Notes: generated by a model not told the origin, from the sequence alone. A stretch of 64,000 nucleotides of DNA from Dolomedes plantarius (GCA_907164885.2 OU015492.1:42755893-42819892); one strand, 5' to 3'; shown: positions 11,929 to 23,388, counted from the first letter of the stretch. Made by a program: numbers and translations.

Positions 11929-12508
11929 TTAGTACAGCAATAAACAATCTGTCAATCGGTGCGTCTTTTCCGTTAGCACTGCATTCAGAGAGTCATTTCC
12001 TAACAGAATATTTATTTCTTGATTGGCGCCACTTCTAGAGTCAGACAAAGCATATCCCGACTTTTTTAACACTTCAACCAATTGCTTAGGCGGGGTTGTA
12101 CTGGAACTTGCACAAATAGTATCAGTTTCAAACGCTTCGATGGTTAAATACGTTTCACTATTACAGTCCTTCAAAACAATTTTTTTTTCATTTTATCTCC
12201 GATATTCGAGGGTAAGTAGACGCAAAAGTGTAGATTTTTAATTTTTCTGTACCGACAGTTTGTAATTCAGCTTTCTCAGCTAAAGACTGGCAAACACAAC
12301 TCCTTTATGATGCTGAATCGCAAAGAATACGTGCATTAAACGTAGAATTATTATTTATTAATTCAGCCCTCAACGTCTGGTAATAAATTATATCTCTCGG
12401 AATATTCTTACTTCTGATTTCGGTGAAAAGCGAACTTACACTAGTTTCTGACATTTCTTGTTTGTCGTTTCTGCCCTCATCTTTCGTCTTTTCAGATAAT
12501 TCACACAA
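11929..12508 (-). pseudogene. BEL/Pao aspartic protease region (DUF1758-like), broken
   Basis: The piece at 12305-12508 ends in ARILCDSAS, the protease active-site segment. After a frame change, 11929-12174 continues with the TICASSSTT and INILLGNDSL segments typical of the C-terminal half of the retroviral-type protease. Stops and a shift around 12180-12305 inactivate it. The order relative to gag (right) and RT (left) is as expected. Confidence 0.75.
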
Positions 12509-12577
12509 ATATTCTAAATGTGACTGTGATTGACATAAATTACATCTGACTCATTTAGCTTTGCAGAAAACTTTTTT

Positions 12578-13332
12578 GTGCCCCTTTTTCAAACAACTAG
12601 GGGCTTTGCCCCTAGGCTCGCTCCTCTGGTGAATCAAGTGAATGAATGACTCAATAGTTGTTTACAGCGATTGAGTCATTCATTGGTTTACAGTTGAAGC
12701 TCCCCCCCCTCCCGGCGAAATGGATGAAGACCGCCTATGGGTGAAAAATGGGATCTTCTTTCATGTCCTTCTGCAAAGGAAGCGAATGAGAAGATTTTTT
12801 TAAAGTATTTCTTTAAAATTCATGAAAAATCGAAATTTTAAGATAGAGACTTGAAATGAAGTTTATATGAATGAGAATGCTTTCATCTTCCAGTTGATAT
12901 AAATATTTTCTTTGTAACATAATAAGTCTGAGAGCATCGAATTTATATATCTCGAAACGCATAAATTTTTCTAAAAAGTGGGTTTTCAATTTTAATAAAA
13001 ATATCAGTCTGTTTTAAATTATTTTTAAACAAATGAGGTCTTGTTTGAAGGAGAAATGTCTGTAGTCCTAGATTGTAAAAAAAAAATTCTACGATCCTTT
13101 TTTGGCGAGTTATCATAATCTGAACATGAAAAAGTCAATATTTTCCCACAAAACGTAAAATAAAAAAAAACTTAAAGTCCGACGAATATGAGACATGTCT
13201 TACTTTCTTCCCCACATTGTTCTGCATCGATTGGTATAGGTCTCGACCCCATACCCCCAGCGGTTTCGGAGGAGATAGCGTGACAAGCTTTTAACAGCGG
13301 CGTTGCCGGCAGCGGCAGCGGCAGCGCCAATT
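12578..13332. mobile_element. 755-bp insertion of unknown type inside the broken gag
   Basis: The same 8 bases, ACTTTTTT, stand at 12570-12577 and 13333-13340. Retroelement coding sequence for the gag zinc-knuckle region resumes on both sides, so the stretch between is an insert. It contains a perfect hairpin CTAGGGGC/GCCCCTAG (12597-12615), a 15-bp perfect inverted repeat AATGAATGACTCAAT / ATTGAGTCATTCATT (about 12639-12682), an AT-rich middle and a GGCAGC-repeated right end. No long open frame or clear terminal inverted repeat is seen. An 8-bp duplication would fit hAT-like elements, but T-rich flanks also suit a retroposon. Confidence 0.6.
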
Positions 13333-13340
13333 ACTTTTTT

Positions 13341-14153
13341 TTAGAATAGAGAGAAACGTTTGCACTTAAACTGGTCATAGAACACTTTGTATTTCTCTGG
13401 AATAGTTAAGCTACAATTTTTAGATGAATGTGGTTTATCACAAAAATTCCACATGTATTTTTTAGCTGTTGTACTAAGCGTTGCTGAAGATATTTTGAAC
13501 GTATTTGGACTATAGCTTTTACTGTAGTTCCCAAAGTTTTTCTCTTCGGTTTTTGACACCCTGGGTTTATTTAAATTAACACATAATGACTTTTCTATCG
13601 CTTCTATCTCGTTCTCTATAAATAATAACAAGTCTGTGACTGATGTCTCACTTTTGGTGTTTTGTCTATTAAAATTTAACAATAAATCATTTGGGATACA
13701 CTTGTATAGAATAGGTAGCAATAAATTTCCATATGTAATCAAATCAACTTTTAATGTTTCAAGACTTCGAATTTGAAATGTAATCTCGTCGTGCAGTTTT
13801 CTTAAGGCAGATACATCACTAGATCTCAGAACTGGCTCTAATGAGAGGAGCTTATTCATATAATTAGCAATTAATAATTCTCTCTTTCCGAATCTATTAT
13901 TTAAGATTTCAATCGCTTTTTAATAGTTATCCTTTGTTAGCGGTAACCCGCTTATCGCTTTAGCTGCTGAATCTGTTAATAACGATCGTAAGTAATTGAA
14001 TTTTTCTATTTCTTTTAATGCATTATTTTCATGGATAGCAGCTGTGAATTGGGGCCAAAACTCTTGAAATTTTGATATATCACCATTAAATTTCTCTAAA
14101 GTAATGCGGGGAAGTTTCGTATTGCAACTGGTTTTGGTTTCATTAATTTCCAC
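13341..14153 (-). pseudogene. BEL/Pao gag (DUF1759-like), interrupted
   Basis: LPRITLEKFNGDISKFQEFW marks the start of the conserved gag domain. The frame is the same from 14153 to 13341 except for one in-frame TAA at 13920-13922. The N-terminal gag part (from about 14478) is open only in short pieces. Toward the C-terminus, MWNFCDKPHSSKNC is the first zinc-knuckle. The coding then meets the 755-bp insertion, after which a CNLC segment (about 12540) continues the zinc-binding region. Confidence 0.8.
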
Positions 14154-14623
14154 AGGAACAGTTTCGGGTTTCGATTTAACTGAATTATGTAAATATCTGT
14201 TAACTCGTGATTTACATCGTATAATGGTTTCATTATACTAAAGTGAATTCTCTACTTCTACTTCCAAATCTTTTTCTGGACACTGAGACATTATAACATC
14301 GTCAAGTTTCAGTAACTTTTGTTCTCTCTCAATCAAGACAGCAAGTGATTCTTGCAAATTGTCAACATTAGCCAATTCATTGGCCAACTCTTCATCAATT
14401 TTCTTAATTATTTTAAGTTATACTACTTCTAATTGACTTTCGCACTTTTCTATTCTTCCGAATAGTAACTTCAGTACTCATTTTTAATATTCACTTGTAA
14501 CTTGCAAAATGGAAACAAAATAACTCACCCCGTTTTGAAGATCAAGTAATCTTACCGCTTCACATAGATTCTTTTTTTTATCGTAATCCAAACTTCGCGG
14601 CCTAATCTGCACCAAAATCTTTA

Positions 14624-14850
14624 TGTGGAAATCATGCCATATATGTAGCACTCTCCAGATAATAAACACTCTCTCTAAATCTTGATTATTTAATTATATA
14701 CATAATTTGTACAGCTATATACATTACATTTCGAAAATCATATTAATTTGATTACTCTCTCTCAATACAACCTCTCTCTACGACGTCAAACACTCATCTG
14801 CGCTCAACTCTCGCAGCGCCCTCTACAGTCTATCAGGGATATTTTTCATA
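14624..14850 (-). repeat. 5' LTR of the broken BEL/Pao element
   Basis: This 227-bp copy runs from TGTGGAAATC to TTTTTCATA on the plus strand. The outer end has CATA where the partner has CACA, so the coding-strand TG start is mutated to TA. It is otherwise closely similar to 7972-8249. On the coding strand the following bases contain TTTTGGTGCAGATTAGG, where a primer-binding site is expected; the tRNA was not identified. Confidence 0.88.
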
Positions 14851-14855
14851 GCATT

Positions 14856-15060
14856 CCCCATTGATTAGATGTTTCCGGCCACGAGGCTCCATTTTAGTAG
14901 ACTGACTTATCGTTCGGGCGAACTGCCGTAAGTGCATCCTGTCTTGATGCTAAGTGCGGTTCTCTGCGGCTGTTCAAGCAAATGAAATGAAATTAATTAA
15001 TTAAGGGCACAGGGCCGCGGTGCAAGGTGGTCTCCTGAAATTACATGTGCGGAGGTAAAA
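14856..15060 (+). other. Continuation of the split TATA-bearing sequence
   Basis: GC-richer sequence (CGGCCACGAGGCTCC and onward) is continuous with 7768-7966 once the retrotransposon and one GCATT are removed. It could be the downstream part of an LTR or an untranslated leader. No reading frame stands out. Confidence 0.35.
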
Positions 15061-15139
15061 AATGTATGTTGCTGTACGGGAGGCATCACAATATAAATGC
15101 AAGTTTATAGAGAATAGCTCACTTCTACCCTACGTTGGG

Positions 15140-15766
15140 TGTATATTATTTGAAGTGGCACTCTAACTGACCATTATTCAAACACAGATCTAAATTGATA
15201 AACATGTTTATTTAAATATTTGCACATATACATTTTGCGTTTCAACAATAAGCATACGTACTACTAGTACGAGATATAATATGGCATTCAAGAAAAATAC
15301 ACTTTGCAATACTCACAAACTAGAAAGTCGAACCAGCAGTGCTGCTACGTAAACTTTGGGCCTAACGAGAACTCGAGTCGCAAACTCCTTTCACTTCCTT
15401 AACACTTCCTTTCACTTCCTAGCTCCCTCTCACTTCGTTTCTTTAATCTAGCTGCTTGGTATTTATACCAACCGCGTATGCATTGAAATTAGCATATCTC
15501 AAGAGGCTTCTTTAATTTATTCACTTAAAAGTTCGATTCTTGTGAATCGAATCTTATGTAAATCTTACAAGTTTTATGTAACTGTCGAACAATTACAGAA
15601 AACAAACCAAGCAAATTTTATATAATCATATAATATATGATCATATGAAACATAAAGACTTAAATTTTCGACAAAAGGGCTTAAATTTTAAACTAAAATG
15701 TTTCGTAATGTATTATGAGTGATTCTCGAACCAGGTTACGCCGTGGGGAATGCCGACAGCGTAACA
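15140..15766 (-). repeat. Probable LTR of another retrotransposon
   Basis: The 627-bp stretch starts TGTATATT and ends GCGTAACA on the plus strand, so it begins TG and ends CA on both strands. On the minus strand it has TATAAATA (15460-15467) and, about 250 bp downstream, AATAAA (15207-15212), the order expected of an LTR promoter and poly(A) signal. Just past its end the minus strand reads CCCAACGTAGGG, which resembles a primer-binding site. An inverted GTTACGC/GCGTAAC pair lies at the outer end. No second LTR or coding region is in reach. Confidence 0.45.
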
Positions 15767-16079
15767 TAAGTGCATTAGTCAAAAATAGATTCTCAAGCAA
15801 AGATATTCAGTTCAGCCTTAGGTAGTGAAGTTGGTCATTGCAGTACTCCTAACCTAGTGAATCAATCATGTAAGGAAATGATGATCAAGAGGAAGATGAA
15901 GGTGTGTACTTTTCCAGTGTAAGGCGCTGTTATGACCCTGAGTTTCGTTGAGCTAAAATTATGCAATGATAGGCTTGTGTTCACATCTTACAAATAAGTT
16001 TTCACTTCGCCACTGGTGTGATTTTGTGATATGCTTAAAAGGTGGATTTACTTCTAGGTCACCAATGTAGCAAAATAAA

Positions 16080-16345
16080 TTTCCTTTTGCAAGTAGTTTG
16101 TTCTTGGGACATATATCCCCACATCGCGATTTTGATAGATGCTTCACAATGGGAACACCATCAAGGGGAATCAAAACTACTCCCTATGAGGAGAACGTTC
16201 GTGTCTTAGCCAAGATACCAAGTTGGATTCACGCTATAAAAGCTCGGATCGGAATATCATGTGGTCGGGCTGTATCAAATGAAGTTGCAGGCCAGATTCG
16301 AACGTGGTCTTGCAAAGTGTAAGGCTTACTCTACCATCCCGTTCC
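16080..16345 (-). mobile_element. tRNA-derived SINE, family F
   Basis: On the minus strand, ATGGTAGAGTAAGCC (A box, 16323-16337) is followed at tRNA spacing by a B-box-like CCACGTTCGAATCTGG (16292-16307). Between them lies an anticodon-arm-like CTTACACTTTGCAAG segment. The acceptor stem does not close, so this is a SINE head. The body extends leftward with an uncertain end. Confidence 0.55.
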
Positions 16346-17750
16346 CTCCCAAAATATCCCAAATATTGACAGTTTAACCTTCCCTATTAATGTTGTACGG
16401 CATGTCTCTGTCATAGGGCGACACGTTTCTGTCAGGATTGGGCTTTGTAAATCATATGAGGTTACAATGAACAAGAAATGGTGGTGTTTGCGTTATCTCT
16501 AACATGGCTTGCTTTGAAGAAGCTTTTGGTATTGAAGGATGTGTTTGTAATGCTTTCGAGAAGACGATTCCATTACGTCGCTAGGGTCATCTCTTGATAA
16601 GTTCATGTTTACTTGCAAGATTAGCAATAGAGCGCAAAGGAGCTACATGCTAGTTTCGAACTAGCGTTACTCGGAATGAAAGCCCGATACATATCATCGT
16701 TTGCTAAAACTTCTTTAACATAGGCAGTTTATTCAGCTATTTATAGTCATGAACCACCACCCCTAAGTGGTGTATAAAGATTGTACATCAGATAAACATA
16801 AGTTGAATTTATATGTAACATTACCAGCAATTTTTTTTAAACTAAAAGTTTCCATGACGAATTTTGCTCAATGCTCATATATTTTATCATTTTGAATAAA
16901 AACTTTCAACCAAAACTTTTATGACGAAGAATAATTATGTAATGTAAATAGACACATACACACGAAAAAAATTCATTTATCATTAATTCTTTCATTATTT
17001 TCAGTAAAAGACATCAAATATACTCTTATGTATCTTTTTCATGCCTGCTTATTATTTTCTACCCATTCTAAAAAAATAATCAATTCAGAAAAAATATATA
17101 ACTCTCGCAACTAAAAGAATTAATTACTTGTCAGATTATCCCTGGAAGGTAGTAAACATATATATTAATTTCTTGCCTTAATATTCTTAGTAAGCAAAAG
17201 GGTTTTTTTTCTTTCTTTTTTCATTTGCATCAAGTCCACTTTTTATAACAAAGCTAAAAATTAATGCAAGGCATTCTAATCCCAATACCGTCATAAAGAG
17301 GAGCCTATTAATTATTGGTAAAAAATTTTCAAAACAGTAATAAAAAATGATCAGAAATTGAAATACTAATTAAGAAGTGCTTGGTGCTATTTTTTAAAGA
17401 TTACATCGCATAAAATGAAGGAGGAGTAAATGAATACATATTTTATAACTAAGGGCCAAGACATGTAATGACTGAAAATGCAAGATGAAAGTAAATTAAA
17501 AGTTATTTTTATCTCGGGCTCCGACGCATTATGAATGGTTGATGAATTAGTATTTCACATCTCATTCTCAAAAAAAGTAACGTTGGGTAAGAAACAGATT
17601 CTTTAAAATTTCATTAGACGTATCAGATAAAAGAAACCGTGAAAAAAATATAGATATCAATGCTTTAGAATTTTAAACAGATTTCCACTTACATTTTTTC
17701 TTTCACTTAAAAAAATATAGTTGCTAGGAAACTAATCCGGAGTATTTAGC
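16346..17750. other. No gene recognised
   Basis: AT-rich sequence with no long open frame, clear repeat or RNA gene. Confidence 0.6.
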
Positions 17751-18230
17751 AACTTAAGCTGCCATCCCGTGGACATAAGCTCGAATACTGACCAAAGTAC
17801 CGATATTTCTGCACTGAATCCCCATAAACTGTAATTGTGATTAACTCAACGGGTTCTCCTTAAATGAAGAAGCCAAAAAGTTGTTGTTGTTGTTGTTATT
17901 GATAATTCGGAGGCTATTGTAGATTAAACATTCACCCTGAATATGAACTAACGGACGTCTCGCAGACTCCAGACCAGTTGTGGTCAACATCGAATACGGT
18001 CGGACGGCCAAATTCAAACCTCAGAGACTGCTGGCCAGTCATTGAAGGAGGCACCGTAAAAGCGACCAGTATTACCCCCTACAGGTTGGTCCCGTAATTT
18101 AGAACCGAAACAAGTGCCGAGATCGATACACTTGACCCACCACCCCCGGAGCGAAGCTGAAAAGTCTTGGGGGTAATGTAAACCAACATCCTCCGGATCT
18201 GTGATTCTCATGCTGTTATTTTTATCTGCA
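17751..18230. repeat. SINE-like sequence with (GTT)n tail and adjoining GC-rich repeat
   Basis: A B-box-like AGCTCGAATACTG near 17780 is followed by a body ending in (GTT)5-6 at 17881-17896. Similar GTT runs end or join repeats at 36.37, 36.83 and 46.64 kb. The next 300 bp are unusually GC-rich for the window. The minus-strand frame at 18014-18211 is open across them but shows no known motif. The boundaries are approximate. Confidence 0.4.
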
Positions 18231-18361
18231 TTGCGTTGAAGTGTATCAATATTTCTTTGAATGTGAACTATGTGTTTGAAAAGTTACTTTACATGGAGTA
18301 GTGTATATACGGAAACAACAAATCGTAAAAAAAGTGTTGATTTACTTCTCATTCAATGCCA

Positions 18362-18520
18362 CAAAGTGGGCTTGGGTTCAAATCCCGAATTAGGTTTGAT
18401 CGTTTCTGGGTCGTTGTCCTCATAGGGAGCCATGCTGGTTAACCTGTATGGTACTCCATAATAAAGTAGCCATCGCGGTGAATAACAAAATGCGAATGTC
18501 TGACGACAAAGTATTAGACG
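18362..18520 (+). mobile_element. SINE family A, 5'-truncated copy
   Basis: The B box GGTTCAAATCC (18375-18385) and the body shared with 421-640 (CTCATAGGGAGC, AATAAAGTAGCC, GCGGTGAATAACAAAA) are present, but the A-box half of the tRNA head is missing. It is transcriptionally dead as a pol III unit. Confidence 0.7.
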
Positions 18521-18663
18521 AAAAAAAAAAACTTCCCATACAAAAACTTTAAGTCATTTTACTTTTTAATAATACCTAGATTAGTATCATCATTAAATTA
18601 ACTCAAAGATATCACATAAGAATTTTTACTTTGGGGAAAAGGAAACGATTCAGGGATAACGTT

Positions 18664-18882
18664 TCAGCCAAAATGGTGTATTCTCTGTGGACCTGCTTTT
18701 CGCATTGCATTCAGATGATGATGTGCTGCTATATACAATTTTCCATCTCTCTGTCTTATATCCCAGTTTCCATTACCTCCACTACCAAAACACACCATCG
18801 TCACTACTGCCACATCTCTCAGCCTTTCTTCGTCCGTACAACCATAATAGTTTTGTATGATGATACTAAACTGTAAATTCAA
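18664..18882 (-). other. Orphan 72-codon open frame, possible coding remnant
   Basis: The minus-strand frame has a low-bias, protein-like composition (charged run CTDEERLRDVAVVT, glycine run GSGGNGNWD, basic C-terminus KAGPQRIHHFG) and ends in a TGA. The bases TTGAATTTACAG before the TTTAGT codons look like a splice acceptor, so it could be a last exon, a pseudogene or chance. I recognise no family. Stops lie upstream in the same frame. Confidence 0.25.
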
Positions 18883-19333
18883 TATTTTACTTTATAAAAT
18901 CTGTGATTTTACTTTATGTTAGAATTATTTCAGGTATTATATCATATTTTGCAGATTCTTTTAGCGTAAGGAGACACTTTAAAAATTTTCTTATCAAAAC
19001 AATTTTTCTTCGCTTTTTGCTATTTTACCGTAAGAGAGGTTTCCCAGCAAAGCAACAAACTACAGCTGGAAACTACAACACTGCCAGGAATAATATTTTA
19101 CTTATGAAGTTCCTCTTTAGTTAGTTTTGTAGACGGGGTTCAGAAGTAGCAGATTTAATTCTGCAGTCGTATTATCAGTCATTGTTTTCTTATGAGATTT
19201 CATAATCCTTTGAGTAGGAACTCCGTTTTGAAAAGGAAGCTGTTAAAATAACTCTGTTCATCTCTGGGTAATCTGTGTAAAAATTAATTATCCGTATGTT
19301 TTTTCTCTATATTGTCTTCTCTCTCTTCATATG

Positions 19334-19619
19334 AGTGTATGGCTAAGGTCCCTGGAGCTAACGACTGTCACACTCCAGTCCTGTGTACATATGAATACAA
19401 GGAAATAGAAACATAACACAATCACAAATTTTTTATAAACAAACGATGACGATGGGTCAACGATGGACGATGGGTTGCAGCTCTAATTTCTAGATGGGGC
19501 TCCTTTTTTAGGCGGAAGACTGACGAGTTCCTCAGAATTCAATCAAGTCTTATGCGGGAATCGAACCTGCGCCCCCGGGGTGGCAGGCTGATGTCGTAGC
19601 CATTTAGTCACTGGGCGAG
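19334..19619 (-). mobile_element. tRNA-derived SINE, family D, with 12-bp target duplication
   Basis: On the minus strand the head has ACTCGCCCAGTGACTAAATG (A-box region, about 19600-19619) and a perfect B box GGTTCGATTCC (19557-19567). A non-tRNA body follows. The 12-bp sequence TCTCTTCATATG occurs at 19322-19333 and 19620-19631, exactly flanking the unit: a target-site duplication made by LINE machinery. The element is 286 bp. The acceptor-stem halves do not pair, which rules out a real tRNA gene. Confidence 0.8.
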
Positions 19620-19839
19620 TCTCTTCATATGTAATCCGGACTGGGGATCTTGTGTACTGAGGCCTCAGGGACGTAAACAATAACAATGCATTCCTTTGGA
19701 GTACACTTCTTACGTTATCATTTAGCTTATGCATTCTTCGATTGTTATCTCCAGCACCATATGGTTTTATATTTAATTGTATATGAGGACTTTAGATTAC
19801 GTATATCCGAATACGCCGAGCAAGCTGGCTATTGGCCCA

Positions 19840-20260
19840 ATAGGCTGGTGGTGAAATGATGGAAAAAAATCTGCCTGCCAGGAAAGCTAAACTCTTGATT
19901 CAAATTCCCGAGTAAACAAGGTTTTAAAGGTCACGGACAACTAAGAGTTTCAAACCATGATTCGTTATTGAACAGGTCTACGAAATTAAGTTAAGTTCTA
20001 CAAACGGGTTAGGATAAATCAGTTGGAAAAACGTGTTCATTCAAGAGGATCACAGAAAGGTCCCGATATGCAGTAATGAACAATTCTCGCAAATCAGAAT
20101 GTTTCCGATGAGACACTGGAATTGTGCCATAATTCACCATACAAATATTATGATGTGAATTTCAAAGTGTCATGAAATGGTTTGGAAGCATAAAATTAAA
20201 CCTTCCTGTTCGTAAAGCAGCAGAGCCTTGGTTCGATTCCGCATAAACAAATATATGTTT
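19840..20260 (+). repeat. Degraded SINE-like remains
   Basis: Two B-box-like sites, TTGATTCAAATTCCC near 19900 and GGTTCGATTCCGC near 20230, follow weak tRNA-like heads. The bodies match no other copy in the window. The ends are undefined. Confidence 0.35.
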
Positions 20261-21900
20261 TTTCAAATGCGAGATACGAAAAAGGTTTCTAGTATTTTAT
20301 ATTTTAAAAGTAAAATTAACAATTCATTATTGGGATTTAAATTTTGATATAGGTATGTTGCCAATATTATCACAAAAAAACTTGGAAATAAATATAATAC
20401 TGATTTGCACGCATCTTGAAGTGTTGAGTTCTAAGTAAATGTTAAAATTTAAAATTAAATAATCTGCACCCACATCTATTGAAAAAAAATGTTTAAAACT
20501 AATCACGCTTTTGAGATGTTTGTAATTCTGGAGTTACATTATCAGTTGATTAAGCTGAACATGCCAGTCTTAATAAAACATAGTAAGTGAAATGACTGGA
20601 CAACAAAAAAATTAATCAAAAGTGTTTTCTCTCTTACAGAATTGATTTTTTTTCTTTAGAATTTTAAATGTTATAATGCTGTTACATGGAGTGCTTGACA
20701 GATTATTGTAAACAGCCTGGAGCTCTTTTTGTTCAGCTTATCTCATTATTCCGCTGCCATTCCACTTTTTATGTTGTTCAAATAAAGACGTTCTTTCATT
20801 AATTCTTTATCAAGTTACAAATCCAGAGGCACCATAAAAAGTCAGACGGTTTTTTAACACTTTTAAGTAAAAAAAAATTTAAATTATCTCTTTTTTTTGC
20901 TAAAGACGCTGAAAGTTGGAAATGTTTTATAGTTAGAACAGATTAAATTCTTAGTTTATCATACTCTAAAGTCATTAATTTTGAGCAACAAATTTCCTAT
21001 GCTAGAAGGACAGAAATCACGTTTTTATAAAACATTTTAAGGTTTAGCTATTACGCGTTTCTTTAGATTGAGTTGAGCAAAGAAATATAACAGAAACAAA
21101 AAAGAAATTACATTGTCGAGAAATTCATACGAGTAACATGTCATTAATATTATCACAAGATACAAGCCTTTATAAAATCTGCCACTGATAATGCAGATCA
21201 TTCCATACATTATCACTGACGGGTATTAATATGTTAAAAAATTCAGAATATTAAGGTAGATGCATATTGAATAATAGACGTTATATCATGGAAACGATAG
21301 ATATATTTCCATAGAAAATTAACTGTGCCGAAATGTTAATGACTGACTACTCTAAGAGTTCATCCTGTGTTACTAGAATGAATCTTAATCTTTGTCGTCC
21401 CATTTATTATCATTTCGCCCTCATAGATTGCTTCTATACCCTTTAGGACTTTAAATGAGTCAAAAATTAGAATGCATTTCTATGGTGAGGAAAATCCGTA
21501 GTATTCTGACCTAATTGCCTGATTGCATACATCTCCATATGCTGCTGTCATATTACTTTAATTTGCCAACCAACTTAACCCAGTATTTGAGCCAGACTAT
21601 AGTTATCATGCCATCAATAATCCTCCGATATCACAATCATTTATCAAGGGTACTGCCTGTCAAGAGTACTCAACAGTTTTCCATTTTTTTAATATTTTTA
21701 ATATTCATGCCAGTATATTTCACTTTGCCGAAGGTGTTTTCGCAGGGGAGTGCCAGTGAAATATGTCAGAGCAAGATTCGGGGTTTGGCGATACGAAATA
21801 TCAGTGTTAACAGTCATACTTCAACCCATATTTCACTTTGAATTATTTTTATATCATTTTAAATACCTTTTCCTTATGACTCTCGTAACTATTAATAGTA
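20261..21900. other. No gene recognised
   Basis: AT-rich sequence. A 108-codon open frame at 21515-21841 shows no recognised motif. A short hairpin, TTTCCTAT/ATAGGAAA, lies near 21902-21920 at the left edge of the LINE remnant. Confidence 0.55.
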
Positions 21901-21929
21901 AATTTCCTATATGATAGGAAAGTTACAAT

Positions 21930-23200
21930 AAACAATAACGACGATTGGGATTATAACGTAGGGGTCCCACAGGGCTCCTCATTGGGTCCAATTTTTTGGA
22001 TGTTGACTATAAATGACCTACTTTACATTAGTAAATATGAAAATTGGTGTTATATTCAGGCCTTTGCCAATGGCATTATTGTTGTTATTAAAAGCAGAAC
22101 ATGCTATAAATTTACAAAGCTAACAGAAATTGTTTTAGGTAAATGTATGCAGTGGGAGGAAACAAGGGTCTGAAGTTTAATACGGAAACGAGTAACTATA
22201 CCATAGTACCTTATAGAGGCGAAATCAGTACGAAACCATCTGTTAAACTGAAGAATGTAAATGTGAAGTACAGCAACGAGATATTGTACCGTGGAATATT
22301 GATAGACAAAAACCTCAAATTGTTTAGCCACATTAGTGTGGTGGAAGAACGAACAATTAAGATCTGGTGTAAACTGATTAGGCTATCAAAGAAGAGTTAG
22401 GGAGTTAAACCTGAATTAGTGAAGAATATATATTTAACAGTTATTGAAAAGGTATTATTGTACGGCGTACAAGCATGGTACAAAGATCTAGGTAGAATTA
22501 ACAGTAAAATAAAAAAATACAGAGAACTTTCCTGATAAGTATTACTAAGTGTTATAGTACGGTTTCGACCGAGGCATTAACAGTACTAGCTGGTTGCCTA
22601 CCTATAGATCTAAGGGCGAGGCTGAACTTTATGTTTTACTAAAGTTACGTTTTACTAAAGATATCTATGTTAAGGGAAACGAAGTTGAGATTGGTGGAAC
22701 GAAATAAAATAGGGATAGCTATGAAAATAGAAAATATATAATAAAGGAAGTAAGGGACCTTAGTCTTAAGGTATATTGGACTAAATTGGACTATGGAGGA
22801 GAAGGAAAAGACGAACTGACATTACTATACCGATGGGTCAAAAATGGGCGGCAAGGTCGATTAAAAGATATGAGATATAAAATATTATGAGAGTAAGCTA
22901 GACACAATTTGTGGCTACTTTTTGGTAAACCAAACGTTGTCCGGCCATGGGAGTTTCGGTTTCTATCAACGGAAGTTCCATAGGAAAGATGGAATATGAG
23001 GTTGTGGAGAAGAACAGACGCCCGATCATTGCATTTTCGAGCGTGAGTACTTCAGTGACCTAAGGGGCGAGTTGACCTACGGGCTGCCTGGACTGGAATG
23101 GATGCCGTTTCTTTACGAACTTTTATTGTAAAAAGTTCATTAAAAAATTGTAATGATCCTAATGCATCGGTGGTATCCCATTTGATCAAAGTTTGATCTT
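21930..23200 (+). pseudogene. Non-LTR retrotransposon (R1/I-like) RT and RNase H remnant
   Basis: VPQGSSLGPIFW (from about 21960) is the conserved reverse-transcriptase block, followed by INDLL and QAFANGIIVV. The latter sits where the FADD catalytic motif should be; both aspartates are replaced, so the enzyme is dead. After a frame change the thumb region continues (GLKFNTETSNYTIVP, YRGILIDKNLKL). YYTDGSKMGG near 22830 is an RNase H signature, which places it among RNase H-bearing LINEs such as I or R1. The 5' part, with endonuclease and ORF1, is missing. 5' truncation is normal for LINEs. Confidence 0.75.
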
Positions 23201-23388
23201 GTTTGGGGTATTTGCTTTGTTCTTGATACGTAATCATTTTATGAGTTTTGTATTTGTTATTTTGTTAGTTGGTTATAATGTTAAAATAGTTGGATTGCTT
23301 CTAGTAGATTTCATGACTGACTCTGTTAATATGAATTATACTTATTTTGAAATTGTAAGTACCGTGAATATAATGAATTGAAAAGTGT

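Larger units (their letters stand above)
7972..14850 (-). mobile_element. BEL/Pao LTR retrotransposon, full length but broken
   Basis: LTRs at 7972-8249 (3' LTR) and 14624-14850 (5' LTR) flank a degenerate gag-pol on the minus strand. The 5-bp target duplication GCATT is at 7967-7971 and 14851-14855. The gene order gag, protease, reverse transcriptase, RNase H, integrase, C-terminal domain on one strand is that of BEL/Pao. The polypurine tract GGTGGGGAGTA lies against the 3' LTR (8250-8260, minus). Coding is destroyed by in-frame stops, at least four frame changes and a 755-bp insertion, although the LTRs differ by only a handful of substitutions and two indels. Confidence 0.9.

Noticed and set aside
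19543..19631. Possible tRNA gene (perfect B box, A-box-like region)
   Set aside because: The acceptor-stem halves do not pair and a 12-bp target duplication bounds a longer 286-bp unit, so it is a SINE.
21515..21841. 108-residue open frame as a gene
   Set aside because: Hydrophobic, AT-driven composition, no domain, and overlaps no other coding signal.
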